Shown here one piece after another: positions 1 through 9,468 of a stretch of DNA of 64,000 nucleotides. Position 1 is the first letter of the stretch. Each line of letters starts with the position of its first letter. The DNA lies in assembly GCA_037127315.1 (NCBI GenBank), contig JBBBDQ010000330.1:7255001-7319000 (forward strand), read 5' to 3'. The notes below the pieces were generated by a model. That model was not told the origin of the DNA, made no database searches, and saw nothing but the letters and a program-made list of their open reading frames with translations. The position numbers were made by a program, and so were the translations under genes. The stretch is from Ascarosepion bandense (lineage: Eukaryota; Mollusca; Cephalopoda; Sepiida; Sepiidae).

Positions 1-665
1 GCCACCACCATCTTTAATCCTTTATTCGATCAGATTTATTCTTTTGCTCATACAGGGATTCCTTTAATTATTCATGGAATTTAATATATGTTCACTGAAA
101 AATACATCCTTAAAAGAAAAAAAAAAAAAAAATTTTCCTTCAGCTCTGTACTGATTAAATATAGAAAATTAAGAGGCTGTGAAAAAACATTTTTAATAAT
201 CCTTCAACCTCACCAAACATGAGCACTGTCTCTTGTTCATTTGCTTCTTCATCCATTTACGTTCCCCATTAATAGGCTCATACAACTCGTTTCATTCATT
301 CACATCGTCATTCATACACTTGCAGTATTCTTCTGTTTATTTTTAACAGGTGATTAAACAAAGAAAAATTAAATTCATTGACGCACCAATTTACCCATTC
401 ATTCAGGTTATTTTTGTTTTTGATTGTATTTAGGATTTTGTGTTCGTTTATAAACTTTTTCAAATCTCTCCATAAATCAATACTTTCAATAAATCAATAT
501 ATTGGAAATCTTTCTCTAATGCTAATAGCAGTCATGGCAGTTAGTTCTTTATGATAATAGCAGTAGATATAAAAATCAATTGATGTCACCTGGTTGTTCA
601 ATAATCAAAAGTGCAAAATAATCACTTTTATTCTAAAAGGGTTAATTGGAGAGAACCTTTGTCTG

Positions 666-696
<31 letters not shown>

Positions 697-757
697 AAAA
701 CAATTAGTTTAATAACTGATTTGAAAAAAAAAAAATAAATAAATAAATTTTTTTTTG
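1..757. other. AT-rich sequence, no gene seen
   Basis: No coding signal or recognised repeat body. It holds a 29-base A run at 666-694 followed by further A/T-rich low-complexity sequence up to the foldback element. Confidence 0.6.
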
Positions 758-788
758 TTTTTTTCAAAAAAAACTCCGAAAACTACAT

Positions 789-840
789 TCATTGTATGGT
801 CATTTCAGCAAGCAAAAAAATCTTGCTTCCTCAGCAATGA
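789..840 (-). ncRNA. Type I hammerhead ribozyme, apparently complete
   Basis: Read on the minus strand from 840 to 789. Helix I is TCATTG (840-835) with CAATGA (794-789), six pairs. The core CTGAGGA lies at 834-828. Helix II is AGCAAG (827-822) with CTTGCT (812-807), six pairs, closing a T-rich loop. GAAA lies at 806-803. Helix III is short: three pairs, AUG with CAU, around a two-base loop, with U16.1 at 796 and the cleavage-site base H17 = A at 795. All conserved core bases of the hammerhead family are present. The closing pair of helix II is A-U, not the usual G-C. Short helix III is typical of the minimal forms found in retroelements. Self-cleavage is inferred from the fold only. Confidence 0.75.
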
Positions 841-920
841 TCAAATTTTATTGCAAATATGAGAATGTGTGAATTATGTGAATTTTTGTCTCATATTGGC
901 AATAAAATTTTGATTTTAAT

Positions 921-970
921 CATTGCTGAGGAAGCAAGATTTTTTTTTCTCACCGAAATGGCCATTCAAC
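921..970 (+). pseudogene. Decayed hammerhead in the right foldback arm
   Basis: CTGAGGA at 926-932, GAAA at 955-958, and a helix III of TG/CA plus A-U ending at T965 match the left-arm ribozyme. Helix II (AGCAAG against CTCACC) has lost its pairing and helix I is cut to about three pairs. The fold is probably inactive. Confidence 0.5.
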
Positions 971-1003
971 AAATGTAATTTTCAGAGTTTTATTTGAGAA
1001 AAT

Positions 1004-1134
1004 ATACATATTTAACTCTGTAAATAGATAATACTATTTACATTGAGCCCACCACCTGAATTAATTTTTACTATTAATAAATTAATATAATCTGGTTTTG
1101 AGATTTTACTTCCGAACTATTTCATTTTTGGATG

Positions 1135-1173
<39 letters not shown>

Positions 1174-1344
1174 GGAAAGCAAAAATCATTAGTGGAGCCA
1201 ATCAATAACAATACACCCAAAACCTACAACTCGTATCCACATAGAATTTCAAATGAAAACAATACTGAACAAAACAAACAGAAAAAAGAACTAAAGAAAC
1301 TGAGCAAAAGACAACAATGTTTAATCCTATGAAAGGCTGGCTCT
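1004..1344. other. Non-coding, AT repeat
   Basis: No gene seen. A (TA)n microsatellite lies at about 1138-1168. The stretch from about 1170 to 1344 may be the body of a retroelement whose end carries the hammerhead-like motif at 1345-1387. Confidence 0.4.
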
Positions 1345-1387
1345 AGTCATTACACGAGTTTCACATTCACGCAATCTGCAGATGACT
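1345..1387 (-). pseudogene. Hammerhead-like fold, one core substitution
   Basis: On the minus strand helix I is AGTCAT (1387-1382) with ATGACT (1350-1345), six perfect pairs. The core reads CTGCAGA where CTGANGA is expected, so A6 is C. Helix II is a weak three-pair stem around TGAA. GAAA lies at 1362-1359. Helix III is A-U plus C-G around a TCGT loop, and H17 is A at 1351. The A6 change should abolish cleavage in this copy. Confidence 0.5.
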
Positions 1388-1404
1388 TGAATAGACTTTT
1401 TATC

Positions 1405-1425
1405 TCTAAACTTATTTATAAATGG

Positions 1426-1479
<54 letters not shown>

Positions 1480-1747
1480 GTTACCTATAGACTCCAAAAC
1501 AACTGAACTGATTTTCTTGAAAATTTACACAGTTGTACTATAAGCGTCTGCGAGTGTTCTTAGCAAGGTTTTGTGTCAAGGTACTCCTGATAAATATTGA
1601 CAATCGATAATAGAAAAAAAAAAAAAAAAAAAAAATCGGGTTATAGGAGGAGTGGTCCAATTTTAATCAAATTTGATATAGACAAAGACATAAGAAACGA
1701 TATTCAGAAGTTTCAGGGTTGCAGTTCTTACAATAGTGTGAAAATCG

Positions 1748-1785
<38 letters not shown>

Positions 1786-1974
1786 GTAAGATGTTTGTGT
1801 GTGTGTGTGTGTGTCTGTTTATCTGTCAGTATGTCCTTTATACAAATCCACAATTTTTATCCGATTCTCACCAAGCTTCACACAAATATTCTTTAGGCTG
1901 AGTCTGACCTCCAGGATCATGGATTAGTTTTAAAGCTTTCATTACACCTGAGCAATGCCGGGCTATACTGCTAG
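1405..1974 (+). mobile_element. Non-autonomous Helitron-like element, copy 1
   Basis: Starts TCTAAACTTATTTATAAATG and ends CCGGGCTATACTGCTAG followed by T. This agrees with the Helitron rule of 5' TC, 3' CTAG and a GC-rich palindromic segment near the 3' end. It has no open frame of note. A long (TG)n tract lies near the 5' end (about 1429-1476), a (TA)n tract in the middle (about 1753-1780) and a second short (TG)n tract after it. Two further copies lie at 7130-7623 and 30648-31140. Internal microsatellites are a known trait of Helentron-associated (HINE-type) elements. Confidence 0.7.
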
Positions 1975-2284
1975 TTATATATATTTGTACAAATATATTC
2001 ACAGCTATGATCTGCCATGTCAAGTCCACTGAGACAAATCATCACCATTCCCTCTGTATTGCATTAGTAAGAAGGAATTTCCCAAGAATTTTTTTCTGGC
2101 ATGGTGCTTATTTGGTATAGCGTACATATCTATCAAGTAATTTTCTCAAGAGATGTTCAGTTCACTTTCCGTCTTTGATGGAATTGAGAAGCATCTTCAT
2201 GACATTGTGGGTAATGAATTAATTTCCATTCAGCAACTCCAGTCCTACAGATAAAATATCACAAGTCTTTCATTACAACTGGTA
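1975..2284. other. No feature seen
   Basis: Unassigned AT-rich sequence between a Helitron-like element and a LINE fragment. Confidence 0.5.
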
Positions 2285-2500
2285 TGAATCATCCCTGTTC
2301 TTTTTATATCCCATAAATAAGGAGAACGAAATATTCAGAAAGCTCCTTCCCAAGAACTGTTACTTTTTAGAACAAACTCCCGAGAAGATGCTTCTCTTAT
2401 TGCTATAATCTTAACCTGTTCAAGTCTAGAGGTAACCTTTATCAATCCTACATATCGTCATATCTACACTTCTTGATTTCTGCTTTTATGTTCATGCGAA
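2285..2500 (+). mobile_element. LINE 3' ORF fragment (second LINE subfamily)
   Basis: A degenerate match, with stops and frameshifts, to the C-terminal end shared by several copies here: the segment corresponding to 'SFFPRTAALWNSLP...FKSRVN'. The nucleotide signature is 'ccaagaactgttac...ctcccgagaagatgcttctc...aacctgttcaagtctagagg'. Minus-strand relatives lie at 15780-16170, 35530-36440 and 45160-45560. Confidence 0.5.
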
Positions 2501-2849
2501 TTGATGCAGGGCAACTCAATATCACCAAATGAGCACTGGGACAACCCAACACACCAGAAAAAAAACTTTTTTCATAACCAAATGAAAGTAATTTATTAAG
2601 GATGAACACCTTAATTAGGGAATATATTTTTCAATTAAAGCACTCCAAAAGGGATTTGGAAAATGTAAAATATGAACAAGTTTTTTTGTTTGTAATTATT
2701 CTTATAAAGTAAATTTATTTTTTAATGAAGTAAATTGATGTATGAAAATAATTCAATAAAACAAAACATTTGTTTTTAATTTGTTTATATTTCTGAGATG
2801 AGGTATTGTAATTATTTACATTATTTGGACTGTTATCTTCATCTTAGTT

Positions 2850-2938
2850 CGGTCATATCACGTTGAATACACTCGTTCTCGCTTGATCACCGAAGTTAAG
2901 CAACGTTGACCACTTGGGAATACCAAGTGCTGTAAGCG
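2850..2938 (+). pseudogene. 5S rRNA-derived pseudogene with internal deletion
   Basis: Matches the 5S rRNA landmarks GGTCATATCACGTTGAATAC, GATCACCGAAGTTAAGCAAC and GGGAATACCAAGTGCTGTA. About 27 bases are missing between the last two: the part with 'GGGCCCGGTTAGTACTTGGATGGG', which includes the internal promoter C box. The first few 5S bases are absent because the insertion starts there. It is too short to be a working 5S gene. Confidence 0.85.
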
Positions 2939-3310
2939 TGTAGTGACAGATGTGTGTTGTGGTGCAGTGGATATCGACTCGGAAAGAAAAATTGGTGAGC
3001 CAAGTTCAAATTCCAGTTGAATACCCTGCATTCACTTAAGCACTGGTACCCTTGGGAAAGGTATTAATCCGTCACTTCCCTCCAGTTATGGTTTAAATAA
3101 CAAGGGTAGAACATAGGGACCCTGCCCTTAAAAACAAATCTCAATGAATCTTGATACTCGAAAAGAAAAAAGTATTACTAGACACAAAACTTATATAAAA
3201 ACAACAATTATTGAAAGAAAAAGTATTACCAGCAATAAATAAATAAAATTTAGTTGGCAATAAATGACCCACCGAGGTTGATATGCCATAAAAACAAAAC
3301 AACCAACCAA
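2850..3310 (+). mobile_element. Compound SINE: 5S head, tRNA-like body, LINE-like tail
   Basis: An 11-base target-site duplication (TCATCTTAGTT) bounds one 461-base insertion. From 5' it holds a shortened 5S rRNA sequence (2850 to about 2938), a tRNA-like SINE segment with an A box (GTGGTGCAGTGGATAT) and B box (AGTTCAAATTCC), the body 'cccttgggaaaggtattaatccgtc', and a tail containing 'ggttgatatgccataaaaac'. The duplication shows that the 5S and tRNA-like parts arrived together. Tail relatives occur at 7795-7860 (minus), 15130-15190 and 50455-50500. Confidence 0.75.
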
Positions 3311-3375
3311 TCATCTTAGTTGCCATATTCATGATGTTTTGACCAATGTATGCTCTGACTTTCTTCAGGTGATTA

Positions 3376-4075
3376 AAATTTCAAATTGAACCAATTTTGT
3401 GCACCGGAGTAGATTGTTCTAGTTCCACAAGAAATGCTTCTTCCAGATGACTCAATATTAGTTATCTCTCTTTAACTCTCTAAATTCTCAAGGGCACATA
3501 GCCTAGTGGATAAATGCATTGGTTGGCTCCTGTGATTTGACCCAAAAAATTGTCAGTTCAATACCTGAACAATAAAAACCTTAGAATCAATAACTGGATC
3601 ATGACATGAACAAGACTTCCACACAGAAACACCACATGTAGGAATGAATGCAGCTGAAACATGAAACACAAACAGACAAATGATATGCTGAGTAACACGC
3701 AGCAATCCCATTATATGGTCAACACAGCAAACTACCAAACTCCCTCTTCAAAAAATGTACCTGCTTTAATGGAGCCTAAAATTTTAGTGGTAAGCTAGCA
3801 AAACAACCATTTGCATAGCTAACACCACTCAGCTCACTGTCCTGATGATCCAATGTGGAAGTTGGCAAATACTTCCTTCATAATCAGATATTCTAGCATC
3901 CACACCAGATCTGTTTTGGCAGGGCAGTAATGTGCTTTTTCTTACAGAAACATCTCTTTCTGATAGGGGAAAGGTGGTTACAGTTACCAGTGGTGGCTGC
4001 CTCTTTCATAGGCATCTCATTTCTGCTGCAATTAGGAAAGCTTGATTTTCATGGAAAGGATATAGAAATAATCTG
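3376..4075. other. Mostly unassigned; tRNA-like segment at 3493-3575
   Basis: At 3493-3575 'gcacatagcctagtggataa' and 'cagttcaatacctg' resemble the A and B boxes of the tRNA-like segment that recurs at 10540-10605 and 57020-57120 next to the same foldback arms. The rest, to 4075, shows nothing recognisable. Confidence 0.4.
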
Positions 4076-4634
4076 TTACTTAGGAGGGTCTGTAATGTGA
4101 TAGGTACCGACTTGGCAGACCGCCTGCTGTCTCTCTCCCACCGGCGTGACGTGGCTTCCCTGTGTCTCTTCTATAAATACTTTCATGGCTTCTGCTCCGA
4201 TGAACTTACATCACTGGTGCCCCCTAAATACGAATTTGAATGAGATACTAGATTAGCAACTAGATCCCACCCTTTTACAGTGAAACCGATAAAATGCAAC
4301 CGTAACTTCTACTCCAACAGTTTCTTTCCTCGCACTTCCCCGACTGTGGAATTCTCTTCCACACGATTGCTTCCCCAACGGCTACAATCTCCAGGAGTTT
4401 AAATGTACGGTCAATAGACACCTCCTAACACACTAACCTGCTCCTATTCTATCAAACACTCTTCCCATCTGCTCAACCCTCATCCTCGGTATCCTTACTC
4501 ATCTGTCACCTTCCTCCTGACATTCCCTATGTCTAACCACTCCTTCTCTTTACCTTCCCCTATGTAGCCCCATGCGCAATAGTGGCAGTGGAATGCCTTG
4601 CTTGGGGTGAGATGATAAAAAAAAAAAAAAAGAA
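4076..4634 (+). mobile_element. LINE 3' end, jockey/CR1-like (5' truncated)
   Basis: The plus-strand translation gives a broken version of the intact frame at 19992-20612: CNVIGTDLADRLLSLSHRRDVASLCLFYKYFHGFCSDELTSLVP, with a stop after KYEFE and later frameshifts. It ends with the 3' untranslated signature 'gccttgcttggggtgagatgat' and a poly(A) tail. The 5' truncation at about 4076 is typical of target-primed reverse transcription. Confidence 0.8.
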
Positions 4635-4841
4635 ACAGCTTGCATGTAGTTAGAGGAAGAGTTTAGAGAATATGCAAAAATAGAAAACAGTGCAATTATG
4701 CATTTTTTCTTAACAGGATTTATTTAACTTGTACAATGACATTGTTTTAAAGGACTACAAGACCTACCAAAATGTATTATTGGTAGACATATCTTTTACA
4801 ACTTATTCCACACAGACAGATTCAGAAGCAAAAGTCATAAG

Positions 4842-5228
4842 TTAAAAGAAAAAAAAATTACTATTAATTGTAAGACAGTTTGTAAAAAAGTAACAAACCA
4901 AGAATACAAAATTGTTCTTTCCTCCTAGTTCACTCTCTTGGGCCTGAGTGGGGATTATCACTGGATGGGTTGTGTCCTTTTCATGAACAGGCCACTTGGG
5001 GAAAGCCTGACCGATTAGCACTGATGACACTACTGACACATTTGAATAGCAGTACTTGTGGATACTTCTGACTACATTGCCTAAAATATATTGGTGGGAT
5101 TTAAGCACTAAAAGGCAAATGTAAGCAGCAGTCATTCCAGTTTTGGTGAGATTGTGGGCATAGAGGCAGAAGAATTTTTCATTAGCGGATGTGTCAAACT
5201 TTTGTAAGCATGTGGAACTTTGATTTGA
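4842..5228 (-). CDS. Open frame of unknown origin, doubtful
   Basis: A stop-free minus-strand stretch of about 128 codons reads ...NEKFFCLYAHNLTKTGMTAAYICLL...QAFPKWPVHEKDTTHPVII...QESELGGKNN before a low-complexity end. The composition is not that of a simple repeat. I cannot assign a family, found no convincing splice sites and saw no second copy here. It could be a fragment of an unrecognised mobile-element gene or a chance frame. Confidence 0.2.
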   Translation of the reverse strand, partial: SNQSSTCLQKFDTSANEKFFCLYAHNLTKTGMTAAYICLLVLKSHQYILGNVVRSIHKYCYSNVSVVSSVLIGQAFPKWPVHEKDTTHPVIIPTQAQESELGGKNNFVFLVCYFFTNCLTINSNFFFF

Positions 5229-5452
5229 AGAACCCTACAACTGACTGGGTTTTTTTTTTTTTTTTTTTAACTAGCTGATGATTCATGGAAAATAACTATG
5301 TAAATAAGTTGTTGACATTTTGCTTCAAATATTTTTACCATTTTTTTTTTTTTTAGTTTATGTGACAAACCTTCTCTATATCTATTACTGAAACATGGAC
5401 TTGTCCATTCACTATGAATAGAATGTCTGTTCATGGAACATGGGCAAAAGGT

Positions 5453-5658
5453 GGGTTTTTTTTTTTAAAATCATATCACCCCAAGCAAGGCGGTAACACC
5501 ACTGATGTGCAGAGGGCTACGTAAGAGTGAAAAGATTGGAAAAGAGAAAACCGGAAACCACATCCTAAACAGGAAACAAGGGATGAGCCTCTTCACCAGT
5601 TCAATAGATGTGGGTGGAATGTGAATCGGGTGATAGTTTAGTCTATCTACTCCAATTT
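5453..5658 (-). mobile_element. Short SINE sharing the LINE 3' tail, copy 1
   Basis: A minus-strand unit of about 190 bases begins near AATTGGAGTAGATAGACTAA and ends GCCTTGCTTGGGGTGATATG plus a T/A tract, the 3' signature of the LINE family at 4076-4634. Imperfect flanks GCAAAAGGT (5444-5452) and GCAAAGGT (5659-5666) look like a target-site duplication. A very similar copy is at 28449-28651. A shared LINE tail is the usual route by which SINEs borrow LINE machinery. Confidence 0.75.
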
Positions 5659-5666
5659 GCAAAGGT

Positions 5667-6440
5667 ATAGCATTGAACTACTGCACTCCCAATCCATATT
5701 TTCATGTGATTAAACTCTTCTTCACACAACATTTTGTTTCTAGTGTTTTTCCTTACAGTCTTACTAATAAGCAACTTTGAGCATTATTTGAATTTTCTAA
5801 CAAGAAAAAAAACTTTTTCTTCAAGCAAGTTTAAAAATACATATATTCAAATTTATAATACAATTTTTATTTTGAGTAATTGTTTAGAATATATTTTCTA
5901 AAATGTGCACTTTTCAATTGTTCTGGATAAAATATGAACCTTTCTTCAAAAAGTCATCCTCTTTTTACATTTACAATTTTTTATATTTTTCTACCTAAGA
6001 TCAAAGTGTAGTATCTACCTGATCACAGTCCTCCAAAGCTAGAATAAGTTAAGAAATTAATATATTGAATGATTAATATCCACTGCGCTATCAATTCTGA
6101 TATTAATTATCAGAATAAAAATAAACATCTTGTATTAATTATAGATTTATTTGAAAAAAAAAAAAAAAAAAAAAAAAAAGAAATGTTAATTATATAACAT
6201 GTAACCCCATTCATGCCCACTGATGCAAAAATAGAATGATGGGCATTGATAAATTAAACAGGTGGAATTGTGAAAGAGGTAAAAGAGGGGTGGGAAGGAG
6301 GAAAGGTAATAAGTAAAATTAGAATGTGAGAGAAAATAAAACCTAGATGTGTGAATTAGGAGGAGAAGGAAAGGGTGGAGACTAAAAACAGAGGTTTAAT
6401 GATTGAATATCAGGAAACATTAAGATTGAAAGACAGCTAA
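5667..6440. other. No gene seen
   Basis: AT-rich, with an A run at about 6155-6179. Nothing else can be supported. Confidence 0.5.
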
Positions 6441-6503
6441 ACATGGTATAAATATAAAGTATAGAATAAAAATATAAAGACAGCGAGAGTGATATAGAGA
6501 AGA

Positions 6504-6561
<58 letters not shown>

Positions 6562-6890
6562 GGGGGATATGAGTAAGAGAGAGGGAGAGAAGTATGAAGA
6601 GAGAAATAGAGGATATGAATAGGAGAGGGGAAAATGTGAAAGAGAAAAACAAGGATATGAAAGAGAGGGGGATATATATGAATGAGAAATATGAAAAATA
6701 TAGAGAGAAGATATAAAGAGAGGGGAGAGAGAAAGTAATATGGAGAGAGAGAAAGAGGGAAAATATGGAAAGGAGAAAGAGCGTGGGATATGGAGAGAAA
6801 GAAAGAGTGGGAAATATGGAGAAGGAGAAAGAGGGGATATATATTGAGAGAGTGGATTTGGAGGAGAGAGAGAGAGAGATATACAGCAGA
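6441..6890. repeat. Long purine-rich (GA/GGA) tract with (TA)n
   Basis: About 400 bases of strand-biased purine sequence, with (TA)n at about 6509-6537 then (GA)n and imperfect GAGA, GGAGAAA and AAAGAG repeats. A long minus-strand open frame here is only the pyrimidine complement (Ser/Phe/Leu/Ile runs) and is not a gene. Such tracts can form triplex DNA. Confidence 0.85.
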
Positions 6891-7129
6891 AAAAATATTT
6901 TTGTACTGCTTATTTTTTTTTTAATAAAAAGAATAATCCATATTTGTATAGCAAATTGGAATTGATTAGAAAGACAAAGCAAAACAGTAAAGCCAAAAAT
7001 TGTGAGAAAAACAGAAAGAGGAGATAATGCATTTGTTATTAATACCCATAGAATTGACAAGGGTCCAGTTTGTATCCATTTTTTTTTGTTTTTATTATTT
7101 AGGAACACAGTCTCCTAAATTTAAGAGAA

Positions 7130-7623
7130 TCTAAACTTATTTATAAATGGAACTTTGTGTGTGTGTGTGCATGTGTGTGTCTGTCCATTACCTATAGACT
7201 CCGAAACGGCTGAACTGATTTTCTTGAAAATTTACACAGTTGTACTATAAGCATCTGCGAGTGTTCTTAGCTAGGTTTTGTGCCGAGGTACCCCCAATAA
7301 ATATCGAAAATTGAAAAAAATTGGGTTATAGAAGGAGTGGTCTAATTTTAATCAAATTTGATACACTCATAAACAAAGACATAAGAAACGATATTCAGAG
7401 GTTTCAAGGATGCAGTTCTTACAATAGTGCAGAAAATTGATTATATATATATATATATATATATAGATAAGGCAAGATGTTTTTGTGTGTGTCTGTTAAT
7501 CTGCCTGTATGTCCTTTATACAAATCCACAATTTTTATCCAATTCTCACCAAACGTCACACAGAACCATGGATTAGTTTTAAAGCTTTCATTACATCCGA
7601 GCAACGCCGGGCTATACTGCTAG
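7130..7623 (+). mobile_element. Non-autonomous Helitron-like element, copy 2
   Basis: Same ends as the copy at 1405-1974: an A, then TCTAAACTTATTTATAAATG; GCCGGGCTATACTGCTAG, then a T. This fits insertion between A and T. Relative to copy 1 it has a shorter (TG)n tract and lacks about 30 bases before 'accatggattag'. Confidence 0.75.
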
Positions 7624-7779
7624 TCAAAATAAAAGCCAGACTTCATTCCACATTAGAAGCAAATATTTAGAAACTTGTATTATACCTGAAAAGTAAAAAC
7701 CACTGAAAGCTAAATAAACATAACTGAAATAGGGGTGAAGAATCCATGAGTAACAGTTACTACTAATTATCATATGTGT

Positions 7780-7860
7780 ATGAGTAGACATTATGTTGGT
7801 TGGTTGGTTTTATTTAATGACATATCAACTTCTATGGGTTGTTTAATGCCAAAATCTGAA
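7780..7860 (-). repeat. SINE tail relic
   Basis: On the minus strand it matches the tail of the compound SINE at 2850-3310: AAACAACCCATAGAAGTTGATATGTCATT followed by (CCAA)n. Confidence 0.5.
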
Positions 7861-8316
7861 TAATTTGAACAATTTTATCGCTTCAAATAAATATATTTTG
7901 AACACAATTGCATGCCTTCAACTACAGATAAAATGTATTGTTAGTAATTCTACTACAAAATAGTTATAGCTGATAATTTTACTATAGATATTTTTATACT
8001 TTTTTGTTTGGGTATTCACTATAGTCTCATAGCTGGGACCCTAACAGGTGCAACCACTCCAGATCAGGATGGGCATGAGAACAGCAATTAAGGGTCGATT
8101 CCATGCTCCTTAAAATCTCCAATCTTCTGATCAGAGGCCTTGCTGCCAGATGTAGTTTATCATCATACTCAGGATTATAGACATTATTATATATAGACTC
8201 GTTACACAAGGCAGTAACAATGACTCTTAAACTGTAATGGTTCTTGGACTGTTGTCACTGGTACATACAAGGTCGTATATGACTGACCAGTAGAGGAATT
8301 CAACCAGAATTATTAG

Positions 8317-8432
8317 CTCAAGCCACAGGGGACTATCCCCACAGGCAGTACCTCTTCTTTGAGAAGAGGTCTGGGTTTACTGCCCTTTGCATGAGGCATC
8401 CTCAAAATGAGGAAGTGCTGAGGGGGCTTGAG
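8317..8432 (-). repeat. Structured repeat with nested hairpins, copy 1
   Basis: Closing arms CTCAAGCC (8317-8324) and GGCTTGAG (8425-8432) enclose hairpins GGGGA/TCCCC (8328-8340), ACCTCTTCT/AGAAGAGGT (8350-8370, perfect, three-base loop) and CCTCA/TGAGG (8400-8412), with GGCAGT/ACTGCC around the middle one. An inverted relative at 47883-47981 keeps several pairings with different bases. No coding frame. Identity unknown. Confidence 0.6.
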
Positions 8433-8439
8433 AAGTTTT

Positions 8440-9436
8440 CTGATAAACTCACATTAAATTTGACCATTGTGTCACATTTCATTGCATTGTGGGCATACAT
8501 CTAAATACAATGGTACTGTAGAATCAATACTGACAGCCTGCAAATGTAATCCCTACTGGGAATGCATATTTCTTCAAGTTACCATATTTAAAATTTTAAA
8601 TACGAGAATATTACTGAAAGCATATAAATTGACAGCACCATAAATTTCTGACCATGAGATGCAGGTTTGATCCTCACCATGGTTGATTTGTCAGAAAGCA
8701 TCAGCTTGAGTGGGTGATCCCAGCATGTGGCACCTTTGGAAAGTGCCTGAAAACCCATGCCATAAGTTGACACAAGCCCTGTGAGAGAAATTGGGTCAAG
8801 AAAACAGTTCCATCAATATTTGTGCTTGCTTGAAGTTACAAGTTATTATCATCAAGAATTTATTCAAATTTCTGATTGTGGCAGATGATGTGCTCAGCAT
8901 AGTTGCAGCATATACCTAAGTGGGCTTTGTAAGTGTTAAACAAATCTGCATGACCTGATGTCTGCATCAGGGATAGACTAGCTGCAGCAAGCCACACACA
9001 CTTGCTATATATGTTAAATTGTAATGATGTTTAGTATTAAAATTAGTGTTTTTTTTTTCAATAGTTTACTGATAGAAAAACATTTTATGTAGGCAGGTTT
9101 TTTGTCATAAAGTACATGATATCAAGAAGCAGAAAACAAACACCCTGAAGAGTGGAGACATTACGATAATGCTTTCACAAAACTTTGAAGTCGGCCTGAC
9201 TGAAATAACACAGCCAAGTAACAAACTTCTCCACATTAATTATCTTTTTGGCTTCTTGCTTTCTAAGCAATTTTTATCATTAAAAATTCAAATGCAATGT
9301 CAACTGTTATCTTTTTTCAGTTCCTGTTCTTTTATTGATCTCTTTCCTTAATAGTAACTTTTTTTTATATATTCTTTCACATTCAGTAATTTCTTGTATC
9401 TTAGTGGCTTTATTGCTTTGCTTGGGGGTGAAATGA

Positions 9437-9468
<32 letters not shown>

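Larger units (their letters stand above)
758..1003. mobile_element. Foldback element with hammerhead-bearing arms (copy a)
   Basis: Two arms of about 100 bases, roughly 758-860 and 897-1003, are inverted copies around a short AT-rich spacer. The outer ends read AAACTCCGAAAACTACATTC on the left and, in reverse complement, AAACTCTGAAAATTACATTT on the right. Each arm contains CTGAGGA, a helix and GAAA, read outward from the centre (minus strand on the left, plus strand on the right). There is no coding capacity. It may be a foldback MITE or an inverted terminal remnant of a Penelope-like retroelement, a group known to carry hammerhead ribozymes; which of these is inference. Confidence 0.7.
2780..3375. 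mobile_element. Arm of a long-TIR foldback family, split by a compound SINE
   Basis: 2780-2849 and 3311-3375 join into one arm of the family best seen at 50109-50378 and 56916-57330: it begins TATTTCTGAGATGAGG and runs to GCTCTGACTTTCTTCAGGTG. The break falls in 'catctttgttgcc', and the duplicated 11 bases TCATCTTAGTT (2839-2849 and 3311-3321) mark the SINE insertion. Confidence 0.65.

Noticed and set aside
3846..3890. CTGATGA followed by a TCCA/TGGA stem
   Set aside because: GAAA is missing (reads AGTT) and no helix III can be drawn.
6437..7108. 223-codon open frame on the minus strand
   Set aside because: It is the complement of a GA/GGA tract plus (TA)n; the residues are Ser, Phe, Leu, Ile and Tyr runs. 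Not a gene.
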